Assembly: GCA_910586405.1 (NCBI GenBank)
Contig: CAJUII010000018.1
Location: 12,504 to 43,682 of the forward strand
Direction: 5' to 3'
Length of the DNA stretch: 31,179 nucleotides
Source of the DNA: an uncultured Lachnospiraceae bacterium
GTDB taxonomy: Bacteria; Bacillota; Clostridia; Lachnospirales; Lachnospiraceae
Shown here: positions 6,869 through 14,294 of the stretch, one piece after another
Numbering within the stretch: position 1 is the stretch's first letter
Layout of the letters: each line of letters begins with the position of its first letter
Program-made: the position numbers and the translations under genes
Notes under the pieces: generated by a model
What the model saw: the letters and a program-made list of their open reading frames with translations, nothing else
Database searches by the model: none
What the model was told of the DNA's origin: nothing

Positions 6869-7356
6869 CAAAACAAATAGAAAATTACATAGCGGAAAAC
6901 TTAACGGATAGAGCGCAGCAAACTGCACTGGAGTTTACGAATTATTTAAGGGCGAATGAATTGGAAATAGTGAAAGATCAGGGGTATTGGAAAGATAAAA
7001 TCTATTATCTGATAAAATTTAGGAATGAGTGTGTATGTTTTATTGCGATTAAAGACCCCGATGAACCGAAAAATCTTTGGACGGTATGGTCTGACGACAG
7101 CAAAGCATACGAAGCTTCTGATGTGGAAGAAGAGATAAAGAATATTGCTTGGAACTATGTAGATCACTGCGGCAAATGCGGTTCATGCGGAGGCGGCAAA
7201 CACAAAATAGTGTTTGGAAAGCACTTTGACAACGTGTGTGGCTGTACTTTCCGAGTGGATAATCCGACGGCATTCGACCTGCCTTTTTTGAAAAAGATGG
7301 TTGAGCTGCGGAAAAATGAAATTTTGAACAATGTTCAAAATGCAACGATATGTTAA
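6865..7356 (+). CDS. Conserved cysteine-rich hypothetical protein
   Basis: This is a 163-aa soluble protein of unknown function. Residues 1-60 are mixed alpha/beta, with GYWKDKIYYLIKFRNE recalling a small-domain family I have seen in Clostridia, often next to or fused with acetyltransferases and regulators. Residues 102-127 hold five cysteines (C102, C105, C108, C125, C127) in HCGKCGSCGGG and NVCGCTF, which could bind zinc or another metal. It starts at ATG 6865, with GGAGGG about 10 nt upstream and a 4-nt overlap with the GNAT remnant. The metal-binding suggestion rests only on the cysteine spacing. Confidence 0.7.
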   Translation: MTKQIENYIAENLTDRAQQTALEFTNYLRANELEIVKDQGYWKDKIYYLIKFRNECVCFIAIKDPDEPKNLWTVWSDDSKAYEASDVEEEIKNIAWNYVDHCGKCGSCGGGKHKIVFGKHFDNVCGCTFRVDNPTAFDLPFLKKMVELRKNEILNNVQNATIC

Positions 7357-7424
7357 ATACGAGGAGGAACAGAGGCATTGCCAGACAAATTAGAAAAGAA
7401 TGATTACATTTTTGGGGGGCCATT

Positions 7425-7727
7425 ATGAAATTAAGTCATTCAGTAAGCGGAGCGATCAGACAATTTTCCTATTGGATTGCAAATGGAACTGTTGGTTATC
7501 CGCTTTTAGAGGGAATTGATTATTTTGATGAATTTAGAGAAAGTCCAAGTTTGCTTGAAATCGTGTATGCAATATTTATTAACAACCTTGAGGTTGATGA
7601 GAGCGGCGAGGTTCTAAATGCGAAATACGCAGAACAGCGGGCTGCCCAGTATATAAAACAATGGTGCGTGCAAGGATACATTGCGGACCCTGCGTTTGAA
7701 GGTTCAGAGGAAGTGGAATTATACTAA
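7425..7727 (+). CDS. DUF7677-like small conserved protein
   Basis: The 100-aa protein (KLSHSVSGAIRQFSYWIANG, then YPLLEGIDYFDEF and YAEQRAAQYIKQW) fits a family of small proteins of unknown function that I associate with DUF7677. It has no signal peptide or membrane helix. It starts at ATG 7425 behind a G-run (TTGGGGGGCC). The 68 nt before it contain a strong orphan GAGGAGG (7362-7368) followed by a 16-codon TTG frame ending in the ATG/TGA overlap at 7425, perhaps the stub of a lost gene. It is closed by the hairpin at 7753-7787. Function unknown. Confidence 0.65.
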   Translation: MKLSHSVSGAIRQFSYWIANGTVGYPLLEGIDYFDEFRESPSLLEIVYAIFINNLEVDESGEVLNAKYAEQRAAQYIKQWCVQGYIADPAFEGSEEVELY

Positions 7728-7752
7728 AAATTTCTCTATTTACGGTTTATGC

Positions 7753-7790
7753 TTTCGGCTGGTATGCGTCTGGCTGCTCAGCCGAAATTT
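7753..7790 (+). terminator. Hairpin after the DUF7677-like gene
   Basis: TTTCGGCTG (7753-7761) and CAGCCGAAA (7779-7787) form a perfect 9-bp stem with a 17-nt loop followed by TTT. It lies directly before the MerR-type promoter, insulating the exporter operon. Confidence 0.6.
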
Positions 7791-7793
7791 GGC

Positions 7794-7824
7794 TTGACCT
7801 TGCCCCTAGGGCATAGTCTATGCT
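7794..7824 (+). promoter_or_regulatory. MerR-type promoter of the ABC exporter operon
   Basis: TTGACC (7794-7799) and TATGCT (7819-7824) are separated by 19 nt, the overlong spacing typical of MerR-family-controlled promoters. Between them lies an imperfect dyad (ACCTTGCCC / GGGCATAGT). A palindrome GCATAG-T-CTATGC overlaps the -10 element. The operon's last gene encodes a MerR-family regulator, so autoregulation is the likely reading. Confidence 0.75.
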
Positions 7825-7884
7825 ATATGTGAAGAAAATTTTACAAAGGCATAGCAATGCCCAAATAGAGGCAGGAGAACTTTT

Positions 7885-8847
7885 ATGAAAATTTTAAGGA
7901 AGCTTATTCAATTACACAAATTTCTATTTGTGACAGCGGTGTTGTTCACATTTCTGTCTGTCATTCTGAATTTATGCTGGAACAAATTTTTGGCACAATT
8001 GTTAGACGTTCTTGAAAACACAAATCTTTTTTATTCAGCGCATGAAATGAAACTATTTTTGGCAGTCGGCGTATTGATTATTCTGATGCACACCATAAGC
8101 GAGTATGTATCGCTGTATCTATCCGCCTATACGTGCGAAACTTTTGCGCATGAAATGCGAATGGGGTATGCTAGAGCTTATTTACAAAGTGACATTCAAA
8201 CACTCTCAGGGCTTAATGTCGGAGAAGAGCAGTCTGCTATGCAAAATGAGTTAAAAGAAATCTCTGATTATATGAGCGAAAATCTTTTTTCGTTGATGAG
8301 GCAGTTTGGCACATTTGTACTCACTGTTCTATTTCTGCTATGTCAAAACTATAAATTGGCTATGATATCCATATTTCCAGTGCTTCCGCTGATTCTTTAT
8401 TGTTCCTTTTCGAGCAGGATTATTAAAAATTATACACAGCAATGCCAGAACAGCAGGAAAAAAATCAATGGGTTTGCGGACATGATTTTGGAATTGTTTC
8501 CGATCATTCAAATTTATGGCGCGTATGAATTGATTCGGGGTGCAATGGAGGAAAATCTTTCGGAATGGGGCGCTTCGAATATTAAGAAAGAGCAGATTTC
8601 AGCCAGACTGATGTCGCTTTCAGGCGTGCTTTCTTTTGTACCGCTGTTGTTATTGCTTGGATTTGGCGGCTTTATGGTGATAAATGAAACAATAAGCATG
8701 GGAACTTTTTACATATTTATCAATTTATCGGGAAATGTTTCAGGTTTCTTACAGAATATGCCGGGAAGTTATGCAGCTTTTCGGCGGTTTCGTGCATCTG
8801 TTGACAGATTAGAGGAAAAGATATGGTTCAATACGCAGTTTATTTAG
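7885..8847 (+). CDS. ABC exporter membrane subunit 1
   Basis: This is a 320-aa integral membrane protein with six predicted helices (about 13-31, 57-78, 141-154, 157-175, 247-266, 272-290), the fold of a type I ABC exporter transmembrane domain. The long cytoplasmic loop between helices 4 and 5 carries a coupling-helix region (NGFADMILELFPIIQIYGAY). In most relatives the ATPase is fused to the same chain after a linker like SVDRLEE. Here the chain ends just after that linker with a different tail and a stop, and the ATPase starts in another frame 25 nt earlier. The start at ATG 7885 has AGGAG upstream. The substrate is unknown; MerR control suggests a toxic compound or peptide. Confidence 0.85.
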   Translation: MKILRKLIQLHKFLFVTAVLFTFLSVILNLCWNKFLAQLLDVLENTNLFYSAHEMKLFLAVGVLIILMHTISEYVSLYLSAYTCETFAHEMRMGYARAYLQSDIQTLSGLNVGEEQSAMQNELKEISDYMSENLFSLMRQFGTFVLTVLFLLCQNYKLAMISIFPVLPLILYCSFSSRIIKNYTQQCQNSRKKINGFADMILELFPIIQIYGAYELIRGAMEENLSEWGASNIKKEQISARLMSLSGVLSFVPLLLLLGFGGFMVINETISMGTFYIFINLSGNVSGFLQNMPGSYAAFRRFRASVDRLEEKIWFNTQFI

Positions 8848-9476
8848 AGAATATTTGTTTTTCATATGAGAAGCATGTGGTAATAAAAAATTTGTCGCTC
8901 AGGGCAAAGCCCGGTGAGCATATCGGAATTGTCGGGGACAGCGGATGTGGTAAAAGCACGTTATTGAAAATCCTTGCCGGTCTATATACGCCTGATCATG
9001 GAACGGCTGTCATAGCAGGCGAGCATTTGCCAGAAAATATCAGAAAGCAAGTAGCGCTTGTTATGCAGAATAACAGCCTTTTTCCGCTGTCTATAAGAGA
9101 TAATATCACTTGCGGCCATGATATTTCAGATGAGACGGTATGGGCGGCCTGCCAAAATGCAAGCCTCGCAAACTGGATTGAAAAGCTTCCGAATGGGTTG
9201 GATACAAAGGTGGGCGAACGGGGAAACCAAGTGTCAGGCGGGCAGGCGCAGAGAATCCAGATCGCCAGAGCACTGTGCAAAGATGCGCCCGTCATCTTGC
9301 TAGATGAGCCGGTCTCCGCGCTAGATCAGGATACTGGACAATCCGTTTTGGCGGCCTTATGCAAACTGACGGAGGGCAGGACCGTGATTCATGTTACCCA
9401 TCATCAAGAGACGCTGGACGATAGTTATACTATTTACCGTATGGAAGGAGGAACAATGGCTCATGGGTGCACTTAG
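8823..9476 (+). CDS. ABC exporter ATP-binding subunit
   Basis: This 217-aa ATPase has all the key motifs: Walker A GDSGCGKST (38-46), Q-loop Q82, signature VSGGQ (137-141), Walker B VILLDEP (157-163, catalytic E162), D-loop SALD (165-168) and H-loop His (VTHH, 193-194). It overlaps the membrane subunit gene by 25 nt in another frame, with AGAGGA 6 nt before its ATG at 8823, so it is made as a separate chain. It most resembles the ATPase half of exporters such as MsbA/LmrA-type proteins. It energises subunits 1 and 2 in the cytoplasmic membrane, presumably as a dimer, because no second ATPase is encoded in the operon. Confidence 0.9.
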   Translation: MVQYAVYLENICFSYEKHVVIKNLSLRAKPGEHIGIVGDSGCGKSTLLKILAGLYTPDHGTAVIAGEHLPENIRKQVALVMQNNSLFPLSIRDNITCGHDISDETVWAACQNASLANWIEKLPNGLDTKVGERGNQVSGGQAQRIQIARALCKDAPVILLDEPVSALDQDTGQSVLAALCKLTEGRTVIHVTHHQETLDDSYTIYRMEGGTMAHGCT

Positions 9477-10416
9477 AGAGTTGGTCAAAAGAATGGGACT
9501 TTGGCGCAAATACATCGTTTTACTTCTGTTGCGCTCCCCGTTTGATGCTTTTAGGACATGGCTGTTGGCAAACTTGATGAAATCAATTTTCAGATGTCTG
9601 GAATCGTATCATTCCGGCGCACTTTGGAAACTATGTGTCGTGTATGGCTTGCTATGTGTGTTGCTTTTTGTTTATAATGGAATAATATGGGCGAAATACG
9701 CGGCATTTTCTGCAAAAGTAGAAAGCTGCCTTCAGAAAAAGATGTTTGATCAAATTTTAAGTCTGCCACTAGAGCGGATAGACGCTCGTCTTAGCGGTGA
9801 ATGGATTACAAGATTAAACAGTGATATACAGGCAGCTTTTACAATGATGAATGGTCCGCTGAATATTCCTCATCTGGTAGTCGCTGTCATCAATGCAATG
9901 TTGTCCTGCCTTTTGATGCGAAAGAGCAGTTTGCTTTTTCTGGGAATAACATGGATATTTGCGCTTCCTCAATTCGTGCTAAATGATAAACTTGTGTTGA
10001 AAGCTATCCCCAAATTAAAGGAAGAAGCGCAGACTGCCATGGCTGAGAATACTTCCGCAATCAAGCCGCTGATTACAGATGCAGATACCATTCTGTTATA
10101 TGATGCCCAAGCGCTGATGATGCATCACTGTGCAGAAACCAGCAGCAGGTTCATGAAAATTAATATGAAAATGCATGTGCGAAGAGCTCTGAGCGATGTG
10201 AGTATGCGTTTATTCGGGATTGGGGGATATCTTGTGCTTCTGTTCATGGGATACAGCTTTATTCATAGTGGAACGATGGCGTTCTCGGACGTCGTTTACT
10301 GCTTCCAAATCAGAGGTTCTATTTTATCGGGAATGTTCATGCTCATCGCTTGTCTAAACAACATAAAAACAAATTCAGTTTGCGTAAAAAGAATAAATGA
10401 TACCTTGCAAGAATAG
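9463..10416 (+). CDS. ABC exporter membrane subunit 2, lacking an ATPase domain
   Basis: This 317-aa membrane protein again has the six-helix exporter layout (for example SGALWKLCVVYGLLCVLLFV, RKSSLLFLGITWIF, FGIGGYLVLLFMGYSF). It includes the conserved segment ERIDARLSGEWITRLNSDIQ that corresponds to the SGEL/NDI region of heterodimeric exporters. I choose the ATG at 9463, 11 nt after GGAGG, over the upstream ATG at 9391, which lies inside ATPase coding sequence. It overlaps the ATPase gene by 14 nt. The chain stops after SVCVKRINDTLQE, where relatives continue into their own ATPase domain. The regulator follows 9 nt later. With subunit 1 and the single ATPase it probably makes one transporter. 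Confidence 0.8.
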   Translation: MGALRELVKRMGLWRKYIVLLLLRSPFDAFRTWLLANLMKSIFRCLESYHSGALWKLCVVYGLLCVLLFVYNGIIWAKYAAFSAKVESCLQKKMFDQILSLPLERIDARLSGEWITRLNSDIQAAFTMMNGPLNIPHLVVAVINAMLSCLLMRKSSLLFLGITWIFALPQFVLNDKLVLKAIPKLKEEAQTAMAENTSAIKPLITDADTILLYDAQALMMHHCAETSSRFMKINMKMHVRRALSDVSMRLFGIGGYLVLLFMGYSFIHSGTMAFSDVVYCFQIRGSILSGMFMLIACLNNIKTNSVCVKRINDTLQE

Positions 10417-10425
10417 GAGAAGATT

Positions 10426-10896
10426 ATGAAAAATGACCTTATGCTGATTGGCGAAATCGCAGAATTTTTTGGAATTTCCAGAAAAGCAATACGTTTATAT
10501 GAGAAGAAGGGTATTATTAAGCCAGTAAAAGTAGACGCGGTCAACGGATATCGCTATTATTCGGCGGAACAAGTGCAACAGTTAAATGCGCTGCTAGAGT
10601 TAAAAGCGTTGGGGTTTTCTCTCGACGAAATCAAAATGATTCTTGACGGGAAAACAGCGAAAGCGCCACTGCTTGAAATGCTTGAAAAGAAGCGGCAAGC
10701 ATGGCAGGAAACCATGAATGCCGCCAGATACAAAGAGGAGTGTCTCAGCGAGATGATTAAAAATCTGCAAGTTTCACAAGCGGCACAAAAGATAACTGAA
10801 ATGACGGAGGAAGAGCGGGCGTGGCTGTTGGTAAAGATGGTATGTCTTGAGGATATCAGAGCGCAGAAGATTTTAAGTGAGGCGTTGTGGTTATAA
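10426..10896 (+). CDS. MerR-family transcriptional regulator
   Basis: The 156-aa protein has an N-terminal MerR winged helix-turn-helix (LMLIGEIAEFFGISRKAIRL then YEKKGIIKP and GYRYYSAEQVQQL, residues 5-55). This is followed by the ALGFSLDEIKMIL helix and a coiled dimerisation region (80-115). There is no cysteine pair of the metal-sensing kind, and the C-terminus (TEEERAWLLVKMVCLEDI) is short, as in TipA/BmrR-like regulators without a large ligand domain. It starts 9 nt after the second membrane subunit behind AGGAG. It is the obvious candidate to bind the 19-nt-spacer promoter at 7794-7824 and so control its own operon. Confidence 0.88.
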   Translation: MKNDLMLIGEIAEFFGISRKAIRLYEKKGIIKPVKVDAVNGYRYYSAEQVQQLNALLELKALGFSLDEIKMILDGKTAKAPLLEMLEKKRQAWQETMNAARYKEECLSEMIKNLQVSQAAQKITEMTEEERAWLLVKMVCLEDIRAQKILSEALWL

Positions 10897-10954
10897 TTGT
10901 GTATGATGTCAAAGGTTCAAAATTAATTCGGATTATAGAAGGAGAGAGAAACAA

Positions 10955-11368
10955 ATGAAATGTACTGTTACATATGACTGCTGGCAAATGGAATGCTGTG
11001 GTACACCATTTTCTGTAGGCGATACAGTGAAATGGTTTGTCAAGGCCTATGATACTGTAGAACGATCAGATATCTTGAGTGATAGTCTCAAGACATATTT
11101 TGACAATTGGAAAACAGACTATGATTATGACGCGCACAGCTCAGACTGGAAGGACATTCTTGTTTTGGAAGGAAAAGTTGAAACAATAAAAATATTGTAC
11201 CATAAATATGTGCCATCTGTAGAGAATCCTCTTATACAAATTCCTGTCAGCGGAGAAACTGTTGAGGTTGAGTACGTCGAGGGATTTGAAAAGAAGCTTT
11301 ATGATATGATGCCAAGTGCATATATTGTTGCGCTGAGTGAATGTACAATATCAAGGACGAATGTATAA
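10955..11368 (+). CDS. DUF6578-like hypothetical protein
   Basis: This is a 137-aa soluble protein whose start (YDCWQMECCGTPFSVGDTVKW) matches the pattern of the DUF6578 family, small proteins of unknown function with a conserved WQMxCCGxPF. The middle (DYDAHSSDWKDILVLEGKVE) fits a beta-rich fold. It starts at ATG 10955 with GAAGGAGAG 8 nt upstream. The 58-nt gap after merR contains no terminator, so it may be a late member of the exporter operon. Function unknown, and the family name is a recollection, not a search result. Confidence 0.6.
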   Translation: MKCTVTYDCWQMECCGTPFSVGDTVKWFVKAYDTVERSDILSDSLKTYFDNWKTDYDYDAHSSDWKDILVLEGKVETIKILYHKYVPSVENPLIQIPVSGETVEVEYVEGFEKKLYDMMPSAYIVALSECTISRTNV

Positions 11369-11402
11369 AGATAAATACCTTCGAAGTTTTTTGTGGTTCC
11401 TG

Positions 11403-11431
11403 TTGAAATTTTTTGTCGAATGTAATATGAT
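11403..11431 (+). promoter_or_regulatory. Promoter of the leuB-ilvD-ilvB operon
   Basis: TTGAAA (11403-11408) and TATGAT (11426-11431) are 17 nt apart. Transcription would begin near 11438, leaving a leader of about 68 nt before leuB. I see no T-box sequence or leucine-rich leader peptide in it, so the operon's regulation is not visible here. Confidence 0.65.
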
Positions 11432-11505
11432 TGAGTATGTGTATATTTATTCAAAGATTGGAATACATCAATAGCGTTCCATATAAGGAAAAGGAGACAG
11501 AGAGC

Positions 11506-12609
11506 ATGAATTTGAATATTGTTTGTATACCCGGTGATGGAATTGGACCGGAAATCGTTGCAGAAGCGAGAAAAGTACTAGATCAAGTCGCTTTAAAATA
11601 TGGTCACAACATTTCTTATAAAGATATTTTGATGGGAGGAGCATCAATTGATGCCTGTGGAGAACCGCTCACAGACGATGCGATTGCCACGGCAAAGGCA
11701 GCAGATGCCGTCTTGATGGGCTCGATTGGCGGCAATACCTCCACCTCCCCTTGGTACAAGCTGCCGCCGCATTTAAGGCCAGAGGCAGGACTTCTGAAGC
11801 TGAGAAAGTCCCTGAATCTGTTTGCGAACCTGAGACCAGCCTATTTATATGAGGAATTAAAGGAAGCATGCCCACTGCGGGAGGATATCATTGGCAGCGG
11901 ATTTGATATGATGATTATGCGTGAGCTCACAGGCGGTCTCTATTTTGGAGAGCGCAGCACCAAGGAAGTGGACGGTGTCGTCACAGCAGTTGACACCCTT
12001 ACATACACTGAAAACGAAATCAGGCGCATTGCAGTTAAGGGCTTTGAGATCGCGATGAAGCGCCGGAAGAAAGTCACCAGCGTTGACAAGGCAAATGTGC
12101 TGGATTCTTCCCGGCTGTGGAGAAAGGTGGTCGAGGAGGTCGCAAAGGACTATCCAGAGGTCGCATTGGAGCATATGCTTGTCGATAACTGTGCAATGCA
12201 GCTTGTGAAGGACCCGAAGCAGTTTGATGTCATTCTCACAGAGAACATGTTTGGCGATATTCTTTCCGATGAGGCAAGCATGGTGACAGGCTCCATCGGA
12301 ATGCTGTCCTCTGCAAGTTTAAATGATACGAAGTTTGGACTCTATGAGCCGAGCGGCGGTTCTGCACCCGACATCGCAGGCAAGGGCATTGCGAATCCGA
12401 TTGCGACAATTTTGAGTGCGGCGATGATGCTCCGCTACTCGTTTGATTTGGATCAGGAAGCGGATGCGATTGAGGCAGCAGTGAAAAAAGTGCTTGAGGA
12501 AGGCTACCGCACGATTGATATTATGCCGCAGGAGGAGAGCAGGCGCGCAGACGTAAAGCAGGTTGGAACAGCGCAGATGGGAGATTTGATCGCAAGGGGG
12601 ATTCAATGA
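11506..12609 (+). CDS. leuB: 3-isopropylmalate dehydrogenase
   Basis: LeuB oxidises and decarboxylates 3-isopropylmalate to 4-methyl-2-oxopentanoate with NAD, the third step of leucine synthesis, in the cytoplasm. The 367-aa chain has the family's N-terminal IVCIPGDGIGPEIV, the substrate-binding arginines in LNLFANLRPAYLY and MIMRELTGGLYFGER, the catalytic lysine in VTSVDKANVLDSSRLW, and the metal/cofactor region ENMFGDILSDEASMVTGSIG followed by EPSGGSAPDIAGKG. I start it at ATG 11506, 9 nt after AAGGAG. The 25 upstream in-frame residues from 11431 are not family-like. leuA, leuC and leuD are not in the window. It overlaps ilvD by 4 nt. Confidence 0.97.
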   Translation: MNLNIVCIPGDGIGPEIVAEARKVLDQVALKYGHNISYKDILMGGASIDACGEPLTDDAIATAKAADAVLMGSIGGNTSTSPWYKLPPHLRPEAGLLKLRKSLNLFANLRPAYLYEELKEACPLREDIIGSGFDMMIMRELTGGLYFGERSTKEVDGVVTAVDTLTYTENEIRRIAVKGFEIAMKRRKKVTSVDKANVLDSSRLWRKVVEEVAKDYPEVALEHMLVDNCAMQLVKDPKQFDVILTENMFGDILSDEASMVTGSIGMLSSASLNDTKFGLYEPSGGSAPDIAGKGIANPIATILSAAMMLRYSFDLDQEADAIEAAVKKVLEEGYRTIDIMPQEESRRADVKQVGTAQMGDLIARGIQ

Positions 12610-14279
12610 TGAAAAGTGATAATGTGAAAAAAGGAATGCAGCAGGCACCGCACAGGAGTTTGTTCAATGCACTGGGATTTACAGAAGAAGAAATGCAGAA
12701 GCCTATGGTTGGTATCGTTAGTTCGTACAATGAGATTGTACCGGGGCACATGAATCTGGATAAGATCGTCAATGCAGTCAAACTCGGCGTGGCAGAGGCA
12801 GGCGGTGTGCCAGTGGTCTTTCCGGCGATTGCAGTCTGTGACGGGATTGCGATGGGGCATATTGGCATGAAATATTCCCTTGTCACGAGAGATCTGATTG
12901 CAGATTCTACAGAGTGCATGGCATTGGCACATCAATTTGATGCGCTGGTTATGGTGCCAAACTGTGACAAGAATGTGCCGGGGCTTCTCATGGCGGCAGC
13001 GCGCATCAACGTGCCGACGGTGTTTGTATCAGGCGGCCCGATGCTTGCAGGCCATGTGAAGGGACAGAAGCGCAGCCTTTCCTCCATGTTTGAGGCAGTG
13101 GGCTCGTATGCAGCGGGCACCATGACCGCGGAAGATGTCTGTGAGTTTGAGCAGAAAGCATGTCCGACATGTGGTTCCTGCTCCGGCATGTACACAGCAA
13201 ATTCCATGAACTGCCTGACAGAAGCGCTTGGCATGGGCTTACAGGGAAATGGAACGATTCCAGCGGTGTATTCAGAGAGAATCAAACTGGCTAAGCATGC
13301 GGGAATGGCAGTGATGGAACTGCTTCGCAAGAATATCTGTCCGCGCGATATCATGACAAAAGAGGCAGTGATCAATGCGCTTACGGTTGATATGGCACTC
13401 GGCTGCTCCACAAACTCAATGCTCCATCTGCCTGCGATCGCACATGAGATTGGGTTTGATTTCGATATTTCCTATGCAAATGAGATCAGCGCTAAGACAC
13501 CGAATCTTTGCCATCTTGCGCCGGCAGGCCCTACCTATATGGAGGACTTGAACGAGGCGGGCGGCGTGTACGCCGTGATGAATGAGCTGTCAGAACTGGG
13601 GCTTTTAAATGAGCGTTGTATGACCGTGACAGGAAAAACAATCGGTGAGAATATAAAGGGTGTTCAGAACAAAAATCCTGAGGTAATCAGACCACTTGAC
13701 AATCCATATAGTCAGACAGGCGGACTTGCTGTGCTGAAAGGAAACCTTGCGCCTGACGGAAGCGTGGTCAAGCGCTCTGCAGTTGCGCCGGAGATGCTTG
13801 TGCACGAAGGGCCGGCACGCGTCTTTGAGTGTGAGGAGGACGCGATTGATGCCATCAAGGGCGGCAAGATTGTTGCAGGTGATGTCGTGGTGATTCGCTA
13901 TGAAGGTCCTAAGGGCGGACCTGGTATGCGTGAGATGCTCAATCCTACATCGGCGATTGCCGGAATGGGACTTGGTTCCACAGTGGCGTTGATCACAGAC
14001 GGCCGTTTCTCCGGCGCATCGCGTGGGGCTTCGATCGGACATGTGTCACCTGAGGCGGCTGTGTGTGGACCGATCGCACTGGTTGAGGAAGGCGATATCA
14101 TTTCCATCAACATCACAGAGTGTACATTAAATGTAAACGTTTCGGACGAGGAGATGGCAAAGCGCCGTGCGAACTGGCAGCCGAGAGAGCCGAAGATCAC
14201 GACAGGGTATCTTGCGAGATACCGTGAGCTTGTCACAAGCGGCAATCGGGGTGCCATACTGGAAATTCCGAGGAAATAA
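12606..14279 (+). CDS. ilvD: Dihydroxy-acid dehydratase
   Basis: IlvD dehydrates 2,3-dihydroxy-isovalerate and -methylvalerate to the keto acids that precede valine and isoleucine. The 557-aa chain carries the Fe-S cluster motifs NCDKNVPG (C120) and ACPTCGSCSGMYTANSMNCL (C186-C192). It also has SYNEIVPGHMNL near the start, in the position where E. coli IlvD has SFTQFVPGH. By that resemblance it is probably the oxygen-labile [4Fe-4S] kind, which suits an anaerobe. The C-terminal GRFSGASRGASIGHVSPEA is intact. The ATG at 12606 overlaps the leuB stop (ATGA), and AAGGGGG just upstream serves as ribosome binding site. ilvB follows after 15 nt. Confidence 0.97.
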   Translation: MMKSDNVKKGMQQAPHRSLFNALGFTEEEMQKPMVGIVSSYNEIVPGHMNLDKIVNAVKLGVAEAGGVPVVFPAIAVCDGIAMGHIGMKYSLVTRDLIADSTECMALAHQFDALVMVPNCDKNVPGLLMAAARINVPTVFVSGGPMLAGHVKGQKRSLSSMFEAVGSYAAGTMTAEDVCEFEQKACPTCGSCSGMYTANSMNCLTEALGMGLQGNGTIPAVYSERIKLAKHAGMAVMELLRKNICPRDIMTKEAVINALTVDMALGCSTNSMLHLPAIAHEIGFDFDISYANEISAKTPNLCHLAPAGPTYMEDLNEAGGVYAVMNELSELGLLNERCMTVTGKTIGENIKGVQNKNPEVIRPLDNPYSQTGGLAVLKGNLAPDGSVVKRSAVAPEMLVHEGPARVFECEEDAIDAIKGGKIVAGDVVVIRYEGPKGGPGMREMLNPTSAIAGMGLGSTVALITDGRFSGASRGASIGHVSPEAAVCGPIALVEEGDIISINITECTLNVNVSDEEMAKRRANWQPREPKITTGYLARYRELVTSGNRGAILEIPRK

Positions 14280-14294
14280 AAGGAGAATTATACT

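Noticed and set aside
11369..11505. T-box or leucine-rich attenuator before leuB
   Set aside because: No T-box consensus (such as AGGGTGGTACCGCG) and no terminator-like alternative hairpin. The short frame at about 11429-11474 has few branched-chain codons beyond Ile and no ribosome binding site.
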